This document shows positions 45,553 to 54,584 of a stretch of DNA of 64,000 bases, piece after piece; within the stretch, counting starts at the first letter, position 1, and every line of letters begins with the position of its first letter. The stretch spans positions 1 to 64,000 of the forward strand of contig JBCBPW010000020.1 in NCBI GenBank assembly GCA_039820545.1, in the 5' to 3' direction. This DNA is from JALEFZ01 sp039820545 (GTDB taxonomy: Bacteria > Bacteroidota > Bacteroidia > J057). The notes beneath the pieces are model-generated. The model had not been told where the DNA came from. It did no database searches and was given only the letters and a program-made list of their open reading frames with translations. The position numbers and the translations under genes are program-made.

Positions 45553-45576
45553 GTTTAATCTAAATCGAGATTAAAC
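45553..45576. promoter_or_regulatory. Perfect inverted repeat ahead of the ECF sigma gene
   Basis: GTTTAATCT (45553-45561) and AGATTAAAC (45568-45576) form a perfect 9-bp inverted repeat with a 6-nt centre, ending 15 bp before the sigma start codon. It may be an operator or an RNA hairpin that hides the ribosome site. The adjoining ATTAAACCTT recurs at 46249-46258, ahead of the next gene. Confidence 0.5.
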
Positions 45577-45591
45577 CTTTGATCAAGGGGC

Positions 45592-46164
45592 ATGTCAAAC
45601 GTACACATGGTAGCGACAGAAGAAAAGGAACTCCTGGCCCAACTTCAACAGCCATCTACCCGGCGTAGCGCATTTGATCGACTCATCCGAGCGTATCAAC
45701 AGATGCTCTATTATCATATCAGACGTATGGTCATAGACCACGAAGATGCCGACGATATCTTACAAAACACCCTCCTCAAGGCCTGGAAAAATCTCGATAA
45801 ATTTAGAGGGGATGCTGCGTTGAAGACGTGGCTCTATCGGATTGCAACGAATGAGGCATTGACGCATCTCAATAAAAAGAAAAAACAGGCCCATACAGAT
45901 ATTGAAGATCTGCAAAACGATATGCGACACAGTCTACAAGAAGGGAAGTATATAGATGGAGACAGCATACAGCGTAAGTTGCAGGCTGCACTTACAACAC
46001 TGCCTGATCGTCAGCGACTGGTTTTCAATATGCGCTACTTTGATGAGATGAAATACGACGAAATTTCAGGGGTACTAGAGGTATCTGTTGGGTCTTTGAA
46101 GGCGAGCTACCACCATGCGGTCAAAAAAATTGAAAAATATCTAGCCGCAGACATGGACAATTAG
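45592..46164 (+). CDS. ECF-type RNA polymerase sigma factor
   Basis: A 190-residue sigma-70 family ECF factor. Region 2 spans about 25-95 (YYHIRRMVIDHEDADDILQN, then AWKNLDKFRGDAALKTWLYR). Region 4 spans about 125-185 (LPDRQRLVFNMRYFDEMKYD, EISGVLEVSVGSLKASYHHA). No sigma 1.1 or 3 region is present. It would direct RNA polymerase to stress or envelope promoters. The next gene, 210 bp later, encodes a one-helix membrane protein that fits an anti-sigma role, and a Spy-like periplasmic protein follows. A perfect inverted repeat lies just upstream of the start. Confidence 0.93.
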   Translation: MSNVHMVATEEKELLAQLQQPSTRRSAFDRLIRAYQQMLYYHIRRMVIDHEDADDILQNTLLKAWKNLDKFRGDAALKTWLYRIATNEALTHLNKKKKQAHTDIEDLQNDMRHSLQEGKYIDGDSIQRKLQAALTTLPDRQRLVFNMRYFDEMKYDEISGVLEVSVGSLKASYHHAVKKIEKYLAADMDN

Positions 46165-46374
46165 GGTACTGATTATGAATATATTATGTCGATTTTTCGA
46201 TCCACAACGATTGAGATCTAAAATACCCTCAAAAAAAATTTCATTTAAATTAAACCTTCGCTTTTAGACACAGTCAAAAATAAGACATAAAAGGATAGAG
46301 CTGATCAAGGGAGACTTTTCCATTTTATCGAATCTCTCTATCTTTTGAATTGTTAAATAGAGGAGTATCACGAG

Positions 46375-47019
46375 ATGAAGGAAGAAAGAGAACATGATGA
46401 CGACATCCTCCAGGAACTGGAAGGATCTCCCTTGCTCAAAAGCTTGAAGGGGAATCCTGCATTCGATGCCCCCACAGGATATTTTGATCGCTTTCAAGAT
46501 CAATTCAAGGACTTGCTGGACGATGAAGAGGAACTCGCAGAAGCTCCTTTGATTCAAAAAGCAGGAAAGACCAACATATTCAGCGTCCCTGCTCGTTACT
46601 TTGAGGAGCTGCCTGCCCATCTCATGGCTCGCATCGGCAATGAGACGCGTGTGGTCAGCCTATGGAAGAGAAATGCTAAATGGGCTGTAGGAATAGCCGC
46701 AGCACTTACTTTACTGATTGCCTCTAGCCTATTCTTCCAGCATACAGGTTCATCTACTAGAGATCAAAAAGCATTGACAGAAGTCTTACAAGAGCTCTCT
46801 GAGACGGAGATGCTGGCTATAGCAGATGAGGCAAATATAGACGAGTATGACCTCATGTACGCGCTTGATGAGACCGACATTGCGGATATGGAACAAGAAT
46901 TTGACGAAGAGACTTGGGATGTAGATTTTCTGGAGTCAGACCTTTTGGAAGAATTTGAGGATTTGGAACTAGAGCTGGACGAGGAAGACCTAGAAGTAAT
47001 CATGACGGACTTCATGTAG
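46375..47019 (+). CDS. Predicted anti-sigma-like single-pass membrane protein with acidic tail
   Basis: A 214-residue protein with a charged cytoplasmic N-terminus (about 1-98), one membrane helix (about 100-122, WAVGIAAALTLLIASSLFFQ) and an extracytoplasmic tail that is extremely acidic (for example EEFEDLELELDEEDLEVI). The N-terminal region has two similar segments, FDAPTGYFDRFQDQF and FSVPARYFEELPAHL, perhaps a sigma-binding repeat. The location between an ECF sigma gene and a Spy-like gene, plus the topology, argues for an anti-sigma or sensor role, but no zinc-binding anti-sigma motif is visible. The start follows a GAGGAG ribosome site. Confidence 0.75.
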   Translation: MKEEREHDDDILQELEGSPLLKSLKGNPAFDAPTGYFDRFQDQFKDLLDDEEELAEAPLIQKAGKTNIFSVPARYFEELPAHLMARIGNETRVVSLWKRNAKWAVGIAAALTLLIASSLFFQHTGSSTRDQKALTEVLQELSETEMLAIADEANIDEYDLMYALDETDIADMEQEFDEETWDVDFLESDLLEEFEDLELELDEEDLEVIMTDFM

Positions 47020-47053
47020 GAGCGAGAAATAAAGGGAACAGAATTTCAGAACA

Positions 47054-47533
47054 ATGATGACACGATATATATCTTTTTTTGTAGTCGGACTCTTGATCAG
47101 CTTGCTCCAGCTACAGGCACAGGAAGTGCAATTAGGACCTAAACTCAAAGCCATCCGAGCCGAACACTACTCTCGTATTATGGAGTTGTCGCCAGATGAT
47201 GCGAAGAAGTTCTGGCCTGTATTTGATGAGCGGGAGAAGGAATTGCTTACCATCGCAAGAAAGAAAAAAGCCAAGAAGCAACAGCTAGAGAATACCATGA
47301 AGATCCATGCTCCACGTATTCTAGAAACCCTCATCGATGAATACGCAAATTTAGATCGTCAGGAAGCTGAAGTGCGAAGACGCTACCACGATCGCTTCAA
47401 GGAAGTATTGCCTATACGAACGGTCGTCCTATTTTATCAGGCAGAGCAATCGTGGCGAAGACGGCTCCTAGGGAAGATCGCCCAAAATCAGCAGCAAAGA
47501 CGGAATCAGCGTCCTGGCGGTGGCCAGGATTAA
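47054..47533 (+). CDS. Spy/CpxP-like periplasmic protein
   Basis: A 159-residue exported helical protein. The signal peptide ends LQAQ. The mature chain has the long charged helices of Spy/CpxP-type chaperones, including LSPDDAKKFWPVFDEREKEL (the helix-starting motif) and LETLIDEYANLDRQEAEVRR, and ends in a glutamine/arginine-rich tail. These proteins bind misfolded proteins or act as a stress readout, and often lie behind ECF sigma and anti-sigma genes in Bacteroidota. It starts 34 bp after the previous gene, so the trio is probably one operon. Confidence 0.82.
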   Translation: MMTRYISFFVVGLLISLLQLQAQEVQLGPKLKAIRAEHYSRIMELSPDDAKKFWPVFDEREKELLTIARKKKAKKQQLENTMKIHAPRILETLIDEYANLDRQEAEVRRRYHDRFKEVLPIRTVVLFYQAEQSWRRRLLGKIAQNQQQRRNQRPGGGQD

Positions 47534-47540
47534 GGGCGCT

Positions 47541-47603
47541 TACAGATGAAAGCAAACCATATGGAAAACACCTGTTTTTTGCAATGCTTAGACTCCGATC
47601 TAC
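47541..47603. repeat. Dispersed 62-bp intergenic repeat, copy 1
   Basis: Starts 7 bp after the stop of the Spy-like gene. It shares long segments such as AGATGAAAGCA and AGACTCCG with 57662-57724, which lies downstream of the DUF1573 gene. Confidence 0.6.
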
Positions 47604-47786
47604 GTATTTCTATTTAGCATTCAATCAATGAATTGCCCCTTAAAGACTATGAATTCGCTATAAGCCTGAAAGGGTGGCATAGTCACTCAAAAAATGGTAT
47701 TCTGTCACCTTGATGATTTCAATTCTAGACTATAGGATCATTCGCCATCATCTCATTTCTCATACTCATCTCCTTGCAAAAGTAAG

Positions 47787-47811
47787 AGCCATCCCGATAT
47801 ACAGGATGGCT
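47787..47811 (-). terminator. Terminator of the DUF349 gene
   Basis: AGCCATCC (47787-47794) pairs with GGATGGCT (47804-47811) around a 9-nt loop, 30 bp beyond the stop codon of the minus-strand gene. The T-run is weak. Confidence 0.5.
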
Positions 47812-47840
47812 ATTTGTATGGATGGAGCTTAAAACCGTTG

Positions 47841-50291
47841 TTATTCCTCTTGCTTTTCTTCAGAGGGTGCTTCTGTTGCAGGTGCTTCTTCCGTTGCGCT
47901 TTCTTCTGCCTCTTCTGCAGGAGCAGCCTCAGCTACTGGAGCTTCTTCTGGAGTTGGCACACCTTCCTCTACTGGTGCAGCTTCCACAGCGGGGGCCTCA
48001 TTGGATTCAGCTTCTGTGACAGGTGCTGGCTCTGCTGCAGTTTCTACTTCAGGAGCCGATGTCACAGGTGCTTCTGCAACAGGCTTCTCCTTCTTCGGAG
48101 GATTCTTGGCCTTTTCCTGCAATTCCTTAATCTGACGCTTCAGATCGGCGATCTTATTCTTCTCAGATTCAATCTCCTTGTTGATCTGGTTACGAAGGGC
48201 ATCACCACTCTTTCCTTTCGAAATGAACTGTACGTTGGTAGAGTACTGATCTACTTTCTCTTGTACTTGGGAGATTTGTCTTCTCAAGATGCGAATGCGC
48301 TCTTTTACGGCTGCACTCAATTCCTTGGGATCGGCGATCGTTTCGAGTGAACGGTTCATGCGTCGCTCGCGAATCTTTCCACGCTTGCTAGACAAGCCAT
48401 TGAAAAATTCGTCTACTTCACCACGGAACTCATCCCAGATTTTATCTTTCTCTTTGTAAGGAACCTTCCCAATCTCTTTCCACTCTTGCTGAATGGCTTT
48501 TACACGCTCGATGTCTCCTTCAATATCTGTAGACTCTGCATCTGCGAGCTTCTTGACTTCTTCTATCAAGCGCTTCTTTGCATCAAGATTTTCGTATTCC
48601 TCTTTGTGCAGTTCCTGGTAGTGAGCACGACGGCCTTCGAAGAAGGCATCACATGCGGCACGGAAACGGTTCCACAGCTTGTTGGAATGACGCTCAGGTA
48701 CGGGCCCAATCTTTTTCCATTCTTGCTGTAAACGCTTGAGTTCACGAGCTGACTTCTCCCACTCCTGGGATTGGGCGATGGCTTCTGCTTGCTCGCACAG
48801 TTCACGCTTCTTGCTTAGATTTTCCTGACGGAACTCATCAAATTTCTTGAAGAAGGCTGCTTTTTTCCCAAAGAATGCGTCACAAATAGCACGATAGCGA
48901 TTCCAAAGGTCATTATTGACAGCTTGTGGTGCTTGACCTGAGTTCTTCCATGCTTCTTGCAGGGCCTGTAGCTCACGTGTGGCTTCGTTCCAAGCTTTGG
49001 GGCGCTCAGCCGTAAATTCAGAGAAGGGCGCCATCTTGGCGAGAATCTCTTCTTTTATGGTAGCGTTGGCTTCACGATTCGTGTCTTGCTTCTCACGGAA
49101 GACTTGACGGGCCTCAAAAAACTTATCTATGGCTTCTCGATAGGAATTGTTGATCCTATCCATATCATCACGGGGTACGTGCCCCACGGCCTTCCACTGC
49201 TGTTGCAGCTCTGAAAGGAGATCCATGCGGCCCTTCCATGTATCGACATCTTCGATGAGTTCTTCTGGTGGCACTAAGCCTTGGGCTTCTTTAATAAGGC
49301 GTTCTTTTTCCGCCAAATTGATGCGACGGTCATACTCGAGCATCTCAAAGTGCATCCCACGACGATTGTAGAAAATGTCGAGTAGGGTGCGATACTGCTT
49401 GTATATCTCGTCTACTTTATCCCTTGGTACCTGCCCGATCTCTTTCCATGCATCTTGAACCCCTCTGACTTCTTTGATCTTTAAGGGATCTTCTGTATCT
49501 ACGATAGCTTGAAGCTGGGCAATCAGCTCTATCTTCGCCTCAGCGTTTTGTCTTTTCTGACTTTCTACTGCTTTTTGTGCTTCGACACGTCGTTTGTTGA
49601 ATGCCTGAAGCTTCTCTTGGTAGGCCTGGACTTGCTCCTCCGTAAACGTCTCCTGATACTTGAGTGCATCATAGGTACGCTTGACAATACCAAATCGAGC
49701 AGTGTGTTTCAGAATCTGCGCATCCTCTGTGAAGAAAGTCAACAGATCCATCAAATTGTCGAGATTAGCAGAAGAAAGGATTTGCTGGCTAGGATTCTCA
49801 CTCGCGAGAATTTCCTCCATGCGGTCCCAGAGCTCTTGTGGGATACTTTCTGGGAGGACAAAGGGCTTAGGCGCCTCTTCAGGTGATTCTGCTTGAACCG
49901 TTTCCTCTTCCACAGCCCCCTTTTCTGCCTGCACTTCTCCTTCTGGAGTAGGTATCTCGGAGGTTTCGCTCGCTTCAGCAGCAGCGGGAGCTTCAGAGAC
50001 CTCTTCTGTGGAAGGGGCTTCTTCTGCGGTGCTTTCTGCTTCAGCGGAATCGACTGGAGGTTCTGCTTCTTCAACTACAGGTGAAGATTCCTCTTCTACA
50101 GTTGCTTCAGCATCGCTTTCCTCTTCGGGTGATGGGGAGGCTTCAGCAACAGGGCTTTCTTCAGCTACAGCTGGCGTTTGCTCGGTCGCTTCGGAGGTTT
50201 CTGCTTCTTCTGCCTGTGGCGTAGGGTTTTCTGTGTTTACCTCTTCGTCCAGCTTTTCAGTCATGTCTGGCAACTCTTGCTCTGGTAACAT
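47841..50291 (-). CDS. DUF349 repeat protein with acidic low-complexity ends
   Basis: An 816-residue soluble protein. Residues 1-155 are an acidic stretch made mostly of E, A, P, S, T and V. About 160-690 hold several DUF349 units, each a pair of helices with a W-K-x-I/V-G-x-V/A-P signature (AWKEIGQVPRDKVDEIYKQY, QWKAVGHVPRDDMDRINNSY, QEWKKIGPVPERHSNKLW, QEWKEIGKVPYKEKDKIWDE). A coiled coil (about 690-740) precedes a second E/A/P-rich tail. DUF349 proteins occur throughout Bacteroidota and Actinobacteria with unknown function and are built like scaffolds. Start at the first or tenth codon. Confidence 0.88.
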   Translation of the reverse strand: MLPEQELPDMTEKLDEEVNTENPTPQAEEAETSEATEQTPAVAEESPVAEASPSPEEESDAEATVEEESSPVVEEAEPPVDSAEAESTAEEAPSTEEVSEAPAAAEASETSEIPTPEGEVQAEKGAVEEETVQAESPEEAPKPFVLPESIPQELWDRMEEILASENPSQQILSSANLDNLMDLLTFFTEDAQILKHTARFGIVKRTYDALKYQETFTEEQVQAYQEKLQAFNKRRVEAQKAVESQKRQNAEAKIELIAQLQAIVDTEDPLKIKEVRGVQDAWKEIGQVPRDKVDEIYKQYRTLLDIFYNRRGMHFEMLEYDRRINLAEKERLIKEAQGLVPPEELIEDVDTWKGRMDLLSELQQQWKAVGHVPRDDMDRINNSYREAIDKFFEARQVFREKQDTNREANATIKEEILAKMAPFSEFTAERPKAWNEATRELQALQEAWKNSGQAPQAVNNDLWNRYRAICDAFFGKKAAFFKKFDEFRQENLSKKRELCEQAEAIAQSQEWEKSARELKRLQQEWKKIGPVPERHSNKLWNRFRAACDAFFEGRRAHYQELHKEEYENLDAKKRLIEEVKKLADAESTDIEGDIERVKAIQQEWKEIGKVPYKEKDKIWDEFRGEVDEFFNGLSSKRGKIRERRMNRSLETIADPKELSAAVKERIRILRRQISQVQEKVDQYSTNVQFISKGKSGDALRNQINKEIESEKNKIADLKRQIKELQEKAKNPPKKEKPVAEAPVTSAPEVETAAEPAPVTEAESNEAPAVEAAPVEEGVPTPEEAPVAEAAPAEEAEESATEEAPATEAPSEEKQEE

Positions 50292-50563
50292 GGGCTATCC
50301 TTTTTCCTAATCATGGGCACAATCAAAAATTGCTGCCCTGGTGCGTGTATAACAAAAAATTCTCTTTGCGAATGCAAGTAAGTGAATTATTTCCAATTAA
50401 TTGTGGATGAAAGATTAAGGAAATGAAAAATCCGAGCCCTTAGGTATGATTTCTCAAAATTTCTCCCCTCTACTTTCATTATCCCCTATGCCTTGGAATC
50501 TAATATTTCCCTTAGTTGCCATCTTTTTGATGGAATTGATCCCGACCTCCACTTATCTCGATA

Positions 50564-52294
50564 CTACTGACCATTTACCCAGGTCTCCACTACTTCCTTG
50601 GGGGGATTTTTCAACCCCAATTTATACTTCTTATTAATTCCACATACATCCTGATGCAACTTGTTGGGATTCGTTTCATGCAAAGCCGCCACGGTCTGTA
50701 CCCCTGACTTGATCACAGGTGCGATCCACTCTTCAGGTACGCCCGCTGCCTCAAATGCTGCCCGACTATCCACGACATCTTTCTGCTCCTGTCGCATATG
50801 GGGAAAAAATAGTACGTCCTGAATTGAAGCAGAATTCGTCATGATCATAGATAGTCGATCAATTCCCATGCCTAAACCAGCGGTGGGCGGCATTCCGAAC
50901 TCCAAAGACCGCAAAAAGTCCTCATCTAACACCATTGCTTCGTCGTCGCCTCGCTTACCCAGTTCCAGTTGCTCCTCAAAACGTCTTCGCTGATCTAAGG
51001 GGTCATTCAACTCCGAATAGGCATTGCAAAACTCTTTTCCATTGCAAATACCCTCAAAGCGCTCGACAAGGCCTTGTTCTGAGCGATGCTTTTTTGCAAG
51101 TGGAGACATCTCGACGGGATAATCTGTGATGAATGTAGGCTGAATCAACAAAGGCTCAACCTTATCACCAAAGATTTCATCTATGAGTTTCCCTCTTCCC
51201 ATGCTGTCGTCTACTTCTATCTCCAATTTTTGGGCCGTTTCGCGTAGGGCCGCCTCATCCATCTCCGAAATATCTACTCCTGTAAACTCCAAGATAGAAC
51301 CATACATCGTATATCGCTTCCAGGGACGCTGAAAATCAATCACATGTTCACCTACTTGAACTTTTGTATCTCCCGTCACCTCTATGGCGATGCGCTCTAC
51401 CATTTCTTCTACAAGGTCCATCATCCAGTTGTAGTCTTTGTACGCCACATACAACTCGACCTGGGTAAACTCTGGATTGTGGAAGCGTGACATCCCTTCA
51501 TTGCGGAAGTCTTTCGAAAACTCATACACTCCATCAAACCCACCGACAATCAGTCGCTTCAGATACAACTCATTCGCAATGCGAAGATAGAGTGTCATAT
51601 CTAGGGTGTTGTGATGCGTCTTGAAGGGTCGGGCAGCAGCTCCGCCATACAAGGGCTGAAGGATGGGCGTTTCTACTTCGAGGTAGCTACGCTCATTGAG
51701 GAAGTCGCGCATAGTCTGCATCAGCTGTGTACGCTGGCGAAATACTTCTCGCACTTGCGGATGCACAATCATATCCAAATAGCGCATGCGATAGCGCTGC
51801 TCCGTATCTGTCAGTGTATCATAGACTACACCGTCTTTCTCTTTGGGGAAAGGAATCGGACGCAAAATTTTTGTCAGGAGGGTAAAAGACGTCACATGAA
51901 CCGTCTTCTCACCTGTCTTCGTGATGAACGCATAGCCCTTTACCCCGATGATATCCCCAAGTGAAATCAGCTTTTTGAATACTTCATTGTATAGCGTCTT
52001 GTCTTCTCCAGGGCAGATCTCATCGCGCTGAAAGTACAGTTGTATACTGCCTGTCTCATCTTGTAGCTCAGCAAAGGAAGCTTTTCCCATGATGCGTTTA
52101 TTTGTCACGCGCCCTGCAAGTGAAAGGTTCTCAAAACCCTCTTTTCCCTCTTCAAATTCATCATTGATTTTCTGAATCGTCACATTGACCTCGTACCCCT
52201 CTGCTGGGTAGGGGTTGATGCCTAATTCAATCAGACGGTTCAATTCACTTCTACGTTCAAGTTCCTGATCGGACAGAAATAATTCCTCGTGCAT
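50564..52294 (-). CDS. lysS: Lysyl-tRNA synthetase, class II
   Basis: The 576-residue enzyme joins lysine to tRNA-Lys. ATG at 52292-52294 gives MHEELFLSDQELERRSEL, the normal start; the upstream frame adds only a short leader. The OB anticodon-binding domain is in residues about 50-150 (LAGRVTNKRIMGKASFAELQ). Class II motif 2 is FRNEGMSRFHNPEFTQ (about 263) and motif 3 is GMGIDRLSMIM (about 473), followed by VLFFPHMR. The last 70 or so residues beyond the usual E. coli length are an extension seen in Bacteroidota. It is a core gene. Confidence 0.97.
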   Translation of the reverse strand: MHEELFLSDQELERRSELNRLIELGINPYPAEGYEVNVTIQKINDEFEEGKEGFENLSLAGRVTNKRIMGKASFAELQDETGSIQLYFQRDEICPGEDKTLYNEVFKKLISLGDIIGVKGYAFITKTGEKTVHVTSFTLLTKILRPIPFPKEKDGVVYDTLTDTEQRYRMRYLDMIVHPQVREVFRQRTQLMQTMRDFLNERSYLEVETPILQPLYGGAAARPFKTHHNTLDMTLYLRIANELYLKRLIVGGFDGVYEFSKDFRNEGMSRFHNPEFTQVELYVAYKDYNWMMDLVEEMVERIAIEVTGDTKVQVGEHVIDFQRPWKRYTMYGSILEFTGVDISEMDEAALRETAQKLEIEVDDSMGRGKLIDEIFGDKVEPLLIQPTFITDYPVEMSPLAKKHRSEQGLVERFEGICNGKEFCNAYSELNDPLDQRRRFEEQLELGKRGDDEAMVLDEDFLRSLEFGMPPTAGLGMGIDRLSMIMTNSASIQDVLFFPHMRQEQKDVVDSRAAFEAAGVPEEWIAPVIKSGVQTVAALHETNPNKLHQDVCGINKKYKLGLKNPPKEVVETWVNGQ

Positions 52295-52569
52295 GGGAGA
52301 TAAAACAATTATCAATTATAAACAGGCCAATTTTTTCGAGTCCAAAAGTATACAATCCTATTGAGGGAGAAAAGTTTGTCAAAAAATGTAGGCAGGATTT
52401 ATTCAGAAAAATCATATCTACTCTATAAAAGTACTTTGTATTACAAAGCAAATAATCATACATTGAGAGCGAATACTCAAAATGGCCCTTTCAAACGCGC
52501 AATTACTATGAGATTTCCACTGTAAAGCGCATCCTCCTATTTCTTTTCAAACTCTTTAATCATGAATCA

Positions 52570-53907
52570 ATGAATAACGCAAAAACTCGCCCCCACCTAC
52601 ACTTGCTTTTCCGAGTAGGAACAATCGTCATACTCATGCTTCTGATGATGATACCGCTATCTATGGTAGACATCTTGATCTCAGAACGAAAGTCTCTTCA
52701 AGCCAGTGCTATATCCAAAATCAATCAATCATGGAGCAATAGTCAGACGCTCATAGGTCCTATTCTTGTGATCCCTTATCGCTTGGAGGAAAGGATAAAA
52801 AGAACTGTCAATCAATCTATTGTATATCAAACCGAGCAAGTCACTAAGTATGCTTTCTTCCTGCCAGAGAGACTGGATATTGACGCCAAAATTTATCCCA
52901 AGAAGCTGCACATCGGGATCTATGAATCCGTCGTCTATGAGTCCAAACAAATGGTGGAAGGGAGCTTTCAGTGGCCCAACTTTACCGCCTTAGGCATTTC
53001 CTCAGAGAATCTACTCTATGACAAAGCCTTTTTTGTCATGGGGTTATCAGATCTGAGAGGCATTCAAAACTCCATCAGGATGAAGATTGGAGATGACACT
53101 CACACCTTTGATCCTGGTTCACTTGCCAAACCCTTTGGCTCCAAATCGCTCAGTACGCCTTTCCCATTGGACCCCACACAGACCCGAGCTTTTGACTTCT
53201 CTTTGTCTCTGGACATCATGGGGAGCCAGGGCCTACACATCGCGCCTGTAGGCAAAACGACACAAGTACATGTCGCTGCTCCTTGGAATACACCAAATTT
53301 CAGTGGAAGCTTCCTTCCTGACGAACGCCTCATCCAAGCAGACCAATTCTCTGCCGACTGGAAAGTCCTCCATCTCAACCGCAACTATCCTCAGCAGTGG
53401 AAAGGGAACAAATATCAGACGGATTCTCAAACCCTAGGGGTCAATCTGTTGATTGGGGTAGATGAATACAAAAAGAACGAACGGTCGATCAAATATGGAA
53501 TTATGATCATCGCGCTGGTGTTTATGGCCTTCTTCTTCGTCGAAGTACTGACGCAACAGCGCACACATCCCATCCAATATGCATTGGTAGGATTATCCAA
53601 AATTGTATTCTTTGTATTGCTATTGTCCCTGTCCGAACAAATCGGTTTCAATCGGGCTTTTATATTCGCGGCGGGTTCTGTGATCTTGCTTGTCACAGGT
53701 TATATGAAAAGTGTGTGGAAAGATAACAAGCTTACCTTACTCATGGCAGGGTTGTTGAGTTTGCTTTACAGTTTCAATTATACCCTACTCCAACTCGAAG
53801 AATATTCTTTACTTGCAGGCAGTATCGGCTTATTCATCATCCTGGCTGCGAGTATGTGGGTGACGAGAAATATCAATTGGTTCTCCATTACACGTTCAGA
53901 TACATGA
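52570..53907 (+). CDS. creD: CreD-family inner-membrane protein
   Basis: A 445-residue membrane protein of the CreD family. It has an N-terminal helix (IVILMLLMMIPLSMVDILIS), a large periplasmic part with WSNSQTLIGPILVIPY and YAFFLPERLDIDAKIYP, and about five to six helices in the last 150 residues (KYGIMIIALVFMAFFFVEVL, SLLYSFNYTLLQLEEYSLL). In other bacteria CreD is induced by the CreBC system and is linked to envelope stability and beta-lactam response. No CreBC genes are nearby. Its stop codon overlaps the start of the next gene (ATGA), so both are translated together. Confidence 0.93.
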   Translation: MNNAKTRPHLHLLFRVGTIVILMLLMMIPLSMVDILISERKSLQASAISKINQSWSNSQTLIGPILVIPYRLEERIKRTVNQSIVYQTEQVTKYAFFLPERLDIDAKIYPKKLHIGIYESVVYESKQMVEGSFQWPNFTALGISSENLLYDKAFFVMGLSDLRGIQNSIRMKIGDDTHTFDPGSLAKPFGSKSLSTPFPLDPTQTRAFDFSLSLDIMGSQGLHIAPVGKTTQVHVAAPWNTPNFSGSFLPDERLIQADQFSADWKVLHLNRNYPQQWKGNKYQTDSQTLGVNLLIGVDEYKKNERSIKYGIMIIALVFMAFFFVEVLTQQRTHPIQYALVGLSKIVFFVLLLSLSEQIGFNRAFIFAAGSVILLVTGYMKSVWKDNKLTLLMAGLLSLLYSFNYTLLQLEEYSLLAGSIGLFIILAASMWVTRNINWFSITRSDT

Positions 53908-54584
53908 GCTTAAAGACGTCGGAAGAAACTACTTTGAAGATTCCTTCCTCTGCAACAAAACTTCTATTGATCAGTGCCTGCGCGATGGGGGCACTGATCT
54001 ATAGGATTTTCGCCAGTTACCAGCTTTTTGGATTCCGCTTCTTGATATGGAATCTTATCTTGGCTTGGATTCCGTGGATCATTTCTCACTATCTGACCAA
54101 GCGGCAGTGGCCCAAACCTGTATTAGGCATAGGCATTGGGCTTTGGATTCTGTTTCTACCCAATGCGCCCTATCTGGTCACAGATCTACTTCACCTCCGT
54201 CCCGATGTGGGTGCGCCTCTATGGGTAGAGCTGATGATGCTGTTTTCCTTTGGATTTGCGGGTTTGATCATTGGATACTCTTCCGTTCAAATCATGGAAA
54301 ACCACTTGCTCCAAGATGTACGAGAACGTATCCGCAAATGGATTCTAGCGGGACTATGGTATGCAGTGGCTTATGGGGTATATATCGGGAGATTTCTACG
54401 CAAAAACAGTTGGGACATCCTCAAAGATCCCTTGCAATTGCTAGCAGATATTTTTGCTCCTTTTATAGATCCTTTTGGAAATAAAAAAGCCATCCTATTT
54501 ACCTTAGTCTTCGGTACCATCCTCCTGGTAGGCTATATCGTCCTGCGGCATCGCCCTGAGCCAGCTAGTCCTTCAGACGCTTGA
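53904..54584 (+). CDS. DUF1361 membrane protein
   Basis: A 226-residue membrane protein. ATG at 53904-53906 overlaps the CreD stop by 4 bp. Six to seven helices are visible. FRFLIWNLILAWIPWIISHY and WILFLPNAPYLVTDLLHLR are the family signatures of DUF1361, with a further LWYAVAYGVYIGRFLRKNSW loop. Function unknown; the coupling to creD suggests a shared envelope role. Its 3' end overlaps the 3' end of the convergent copper-ATPase gene by 20 bp. Confidence 0.92.
   Translation: MSLKTSEETTLKIPSSATKLLLISACAMGALIYRIFASYQLFGFRFLIWNLILAWIPWIISHYLTKRQWPKPVLGIGIGLWILFLPNAPYLVTDLLHLRPDVGAPLWVELMMLFSFGFAGLIIGYSSVQIMENHLLQDVRERIRKWILAGLWYAVAYGVYIGRFLRKNSWDILKDPLQLLADIFAPFIDPFGNKKAILFTLVFGTILLVGYIVLRHRPEPASPSDA

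Larger units (their letters stand above)
47534..47840. other. Intergenic region between convergent genes
   Basis: These 307 bp hold the dispersed repeat at 47541-47603 and the terminator hairpin at 47787-47811. No gene is seen. Confidence 0.6.
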
